This document shows positions 63,076 through 64,000 of a DNA stretch of 64,000 nt, in pieces (position 1 is the first letter of the stretch; every line of letters starts with the position of its first letter). The notes beneath the pieces were generated by a model. The model worked only from the letters and a program-made list of their open reading frames with translations. It did not search any database and was not told the DNA's origin. The stretch comes from Candidatus Thorarchaeota archaeon (GTDB lineage: Archaea; Asgardarchaeota; Thorarchaeia; Thorarchaeales; Thorarchaeaceae): NCBI GenBank assembly GCA_016933575.1, contig JAFGAR010000028.1, positions 1 through 64,000 on the forward strand, given 5' to 3'. The position numbers and the translations under genes were made by a program.

Positions 63076-64000
63076 ATGTTTCTTATGCTACAAGTTGATA
63101 TTTGGACTCTACCTGTCACTATTATCGCAATAATGTTGATCTGCGTCTGTTGTGGGATTGCAGTCAGTAAAGGGAGCCCAAAAGCTAAATTAGATGATGC
63201 ACGAACTCTCCCATATTATCTTCGAGAGCAGATGGAAAAGACTGCACCAATGAAGGAGCAGGCAGCATATTACACCCCTGCAACAATGAAACGTGAAAAA
63301 AGAGTTATTCCTGGAGTATCAAGATCGATTTCATCCGTTCCACCACATGAAAGAAGAGAAACGCGCAATGTGAAAGCACTACGAGGGGGCGAGTTCATTG
63401 GCAATCGAATGCGTTTCAAGGTCAAGGTCCTGAATGAGACTCTCTATACAATAACAGATGTGAGAGTCTTTCTCATATCTTACCCATCCAAAGCCCTTAA
63501 GATTGACAGTGAGGATGATGACGTCTTCTTTCCCAAGATCGAACCAAATGGATTCAGGAGCCCCGCTTTTGATTTCTTACCAACCCAAGATTGTGTGAAA
63601 GGTGAGATTATAGCAGGAGTATCCTATATCGATGAGAGGGGTATTGCTCACACCCTGACGACTAAACCATTCATCATTCGTTCTGTCTGCGACCTTCTCA
63701 TCCCAGACAAGATTTCTCCGGATGAATTCGAACTCAAACTAAAAAAACATGAATGTGGTGAGATTGTAGTAAAGGTTCAAGAATGGACTGCAGCAGAGAT
63801 GTTCGAAAAATCTCTTAGAATCATTGAAGATGCCAATTTCTATGAAGTTGAGAGTAATAGTGACGACCATGATGGAATATTTAGTGCTACAATATCAGGA
63901 CAGGCGAAGGGGAAGTATACTGGAAAGAGTATTGGAGTAAAGATTCTCATGTCAGGTCCAGTCAATCAGAAAGGAGCAAGCTGCACAATTCAAGTCACCG
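63076..64000 (+). CDS. Membrane-anchored ear-like protein (paralog 3, cut by window end)
   Basis: 308 codons then the window ends. Starts MFLMLQVDIWTLPVTIIAIM (alternative ATG at 63085). It repeats the pattern: RGGEFIGNRMRFKVKVLNE, KIEPNGFRSPAFDFLPTQDC, TKPFIIRSVCDLLIPDK, WTAAEMFEKSLRIIEDANF and GVKILMSGPVNQKGASCTI. The zinc ribbon, if present, lies beyond the window. Closest to paralog 1. Confidence 0.6.
   Translation, partial: MFLMLQVDIWTLPVTIIAIMLICVCCGIAVSKGSPKAKLDDARTLPYYLREQMEKTAPMKEQAAYYTPATMKREKRVIPGVSRSISSVPPHERRETRNVKALRGGEFIGNRMRFKVKVLNETLYTITDVRVFLISYPSKALKIDSEDDDVFFPKIEPNGFRSPAFDFLPTQDCVKGEIIAGVSYIDERGIAHTLTTKPFIIRSVCDLLIPDKISPDEFELKLKKHECGEIVVKVQEWTAAEMFEKSLRIIEDANFYEVESNSDDHDGIFSATISGQAKGKYTGKSIGVKILMSGPVNQKGASCTIQVT

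Noticed and set aside
1..64000. CRISPR arrays, IS elements, rRNA and tRNA genes
   Set aside because: No regularly spaced repeats, no transposase frames, and no rRNA or tRNA sequences were seen on either strand. Repeats present are gene-associated duplications.

Overview
The window looks like a fragment of an Asgard archaeon genome (Lokiarchaeia/Thorarchaeia-like). Codon use is moderately AT-rich. Several genes have TATA boxes about 25 nt before the start, while others have strong GGAGG-type ribosome sites. There are crenarchaeal-type single-strand DNA-binding proteins, a soluble Hdr/Vhu electron-bifurcation operon, F420/Hdr-linked formate dehydrogenase, AOR, GTP-type PEPCK, and a selenocysteine (UGA) codon followed by what looks like a eukaryote-style SECIS. 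The assignment is inferred from gene content; no rRNA, tRNA or universal marker gene is present. The first ~200 bases are very GC-rich, read as a bacterial membrane protein, and are probably an assembly chimera joined through a Pro/Gly-coding repeat.

Layout. 0-12 kb: SSB paralog 1, a sensor histidine kinase, two large surface-anchored proteins (4.2-6.8 and 8.9-11.3 kb), a TetR regulator divergent from a methyltransferase around one palindromic operator, a MaoC hydratase and a heme-type membrane protein. 12-16 kb: formate dehydrogenase operon mvhD-fdhA-fdhB. 16-23 kb: two DUF362 paralogs, nitroreductase, a wHTH regulator with a zinc finger, an MBL hydrolase, and a duplicated ~260-bp non-coding element likely to be a structured RNA. 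23-39 kb: gingipain-like peptidase, TPR protein, acetyltransferase, two Lrp-like regulators (one frameshifted), SSB paralogs 2 and 3, an SDR/desaturase/membrane-protein operon, and a surface protein. This part carries much duplication debris: a broken HEPN/MNT pair fused to a truncated heme-protein gene, and an orphan regulator tail. 40-42 kb: an intact MNT/HEPN toxin-antitoxin pair and an AbiEii-like nucleotidyltransferase with a 50-aa partner.

42-52.3 kb is the metabolic core, a ten-gene minus-strand operon: hdrA-gltD fusion, hdrC, hdrB, two split hdrA genes, mvhD, a small wHTH gene, vhuG, vhuA and vhuU. VhuA stops before the C-terminal DPCxxC nickel-ligand motif. That motif is on a separate 50-codon gene, vhuU (41954-42106), with UGA at the first nickel-ligand cysteine. 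A stem with G.A/A.G pairs that use the vhuU stop codon itself follows and is a candidate kink-turn SECIS. Together the operon should couple H2 (and, through the GltD insert, probably NAD(P)H) to a flavin-bifurcating heterodisulfide reductase; the formate dehydrogenase has its own MvhD and could feed the same HdrA.

52.6-64 kb: GTP-PEPCK divergent from an AOR-family oxidoreductase, an LRR protein, a DUF1847 protein, small proteins, a DMT transporter, and three tandem paralogs (third cut by the window end). Each of the three has an N-terminal membrane anchor, a two-part beta-sandwich plus platform region reminiscent of the COPI/AP appendage (ear), and a C-terminal zinc ribbon. A recurring 3'-end signal, a short hairpin followed by a pyrimidine-rich tract, lies after many minus-strand genes.
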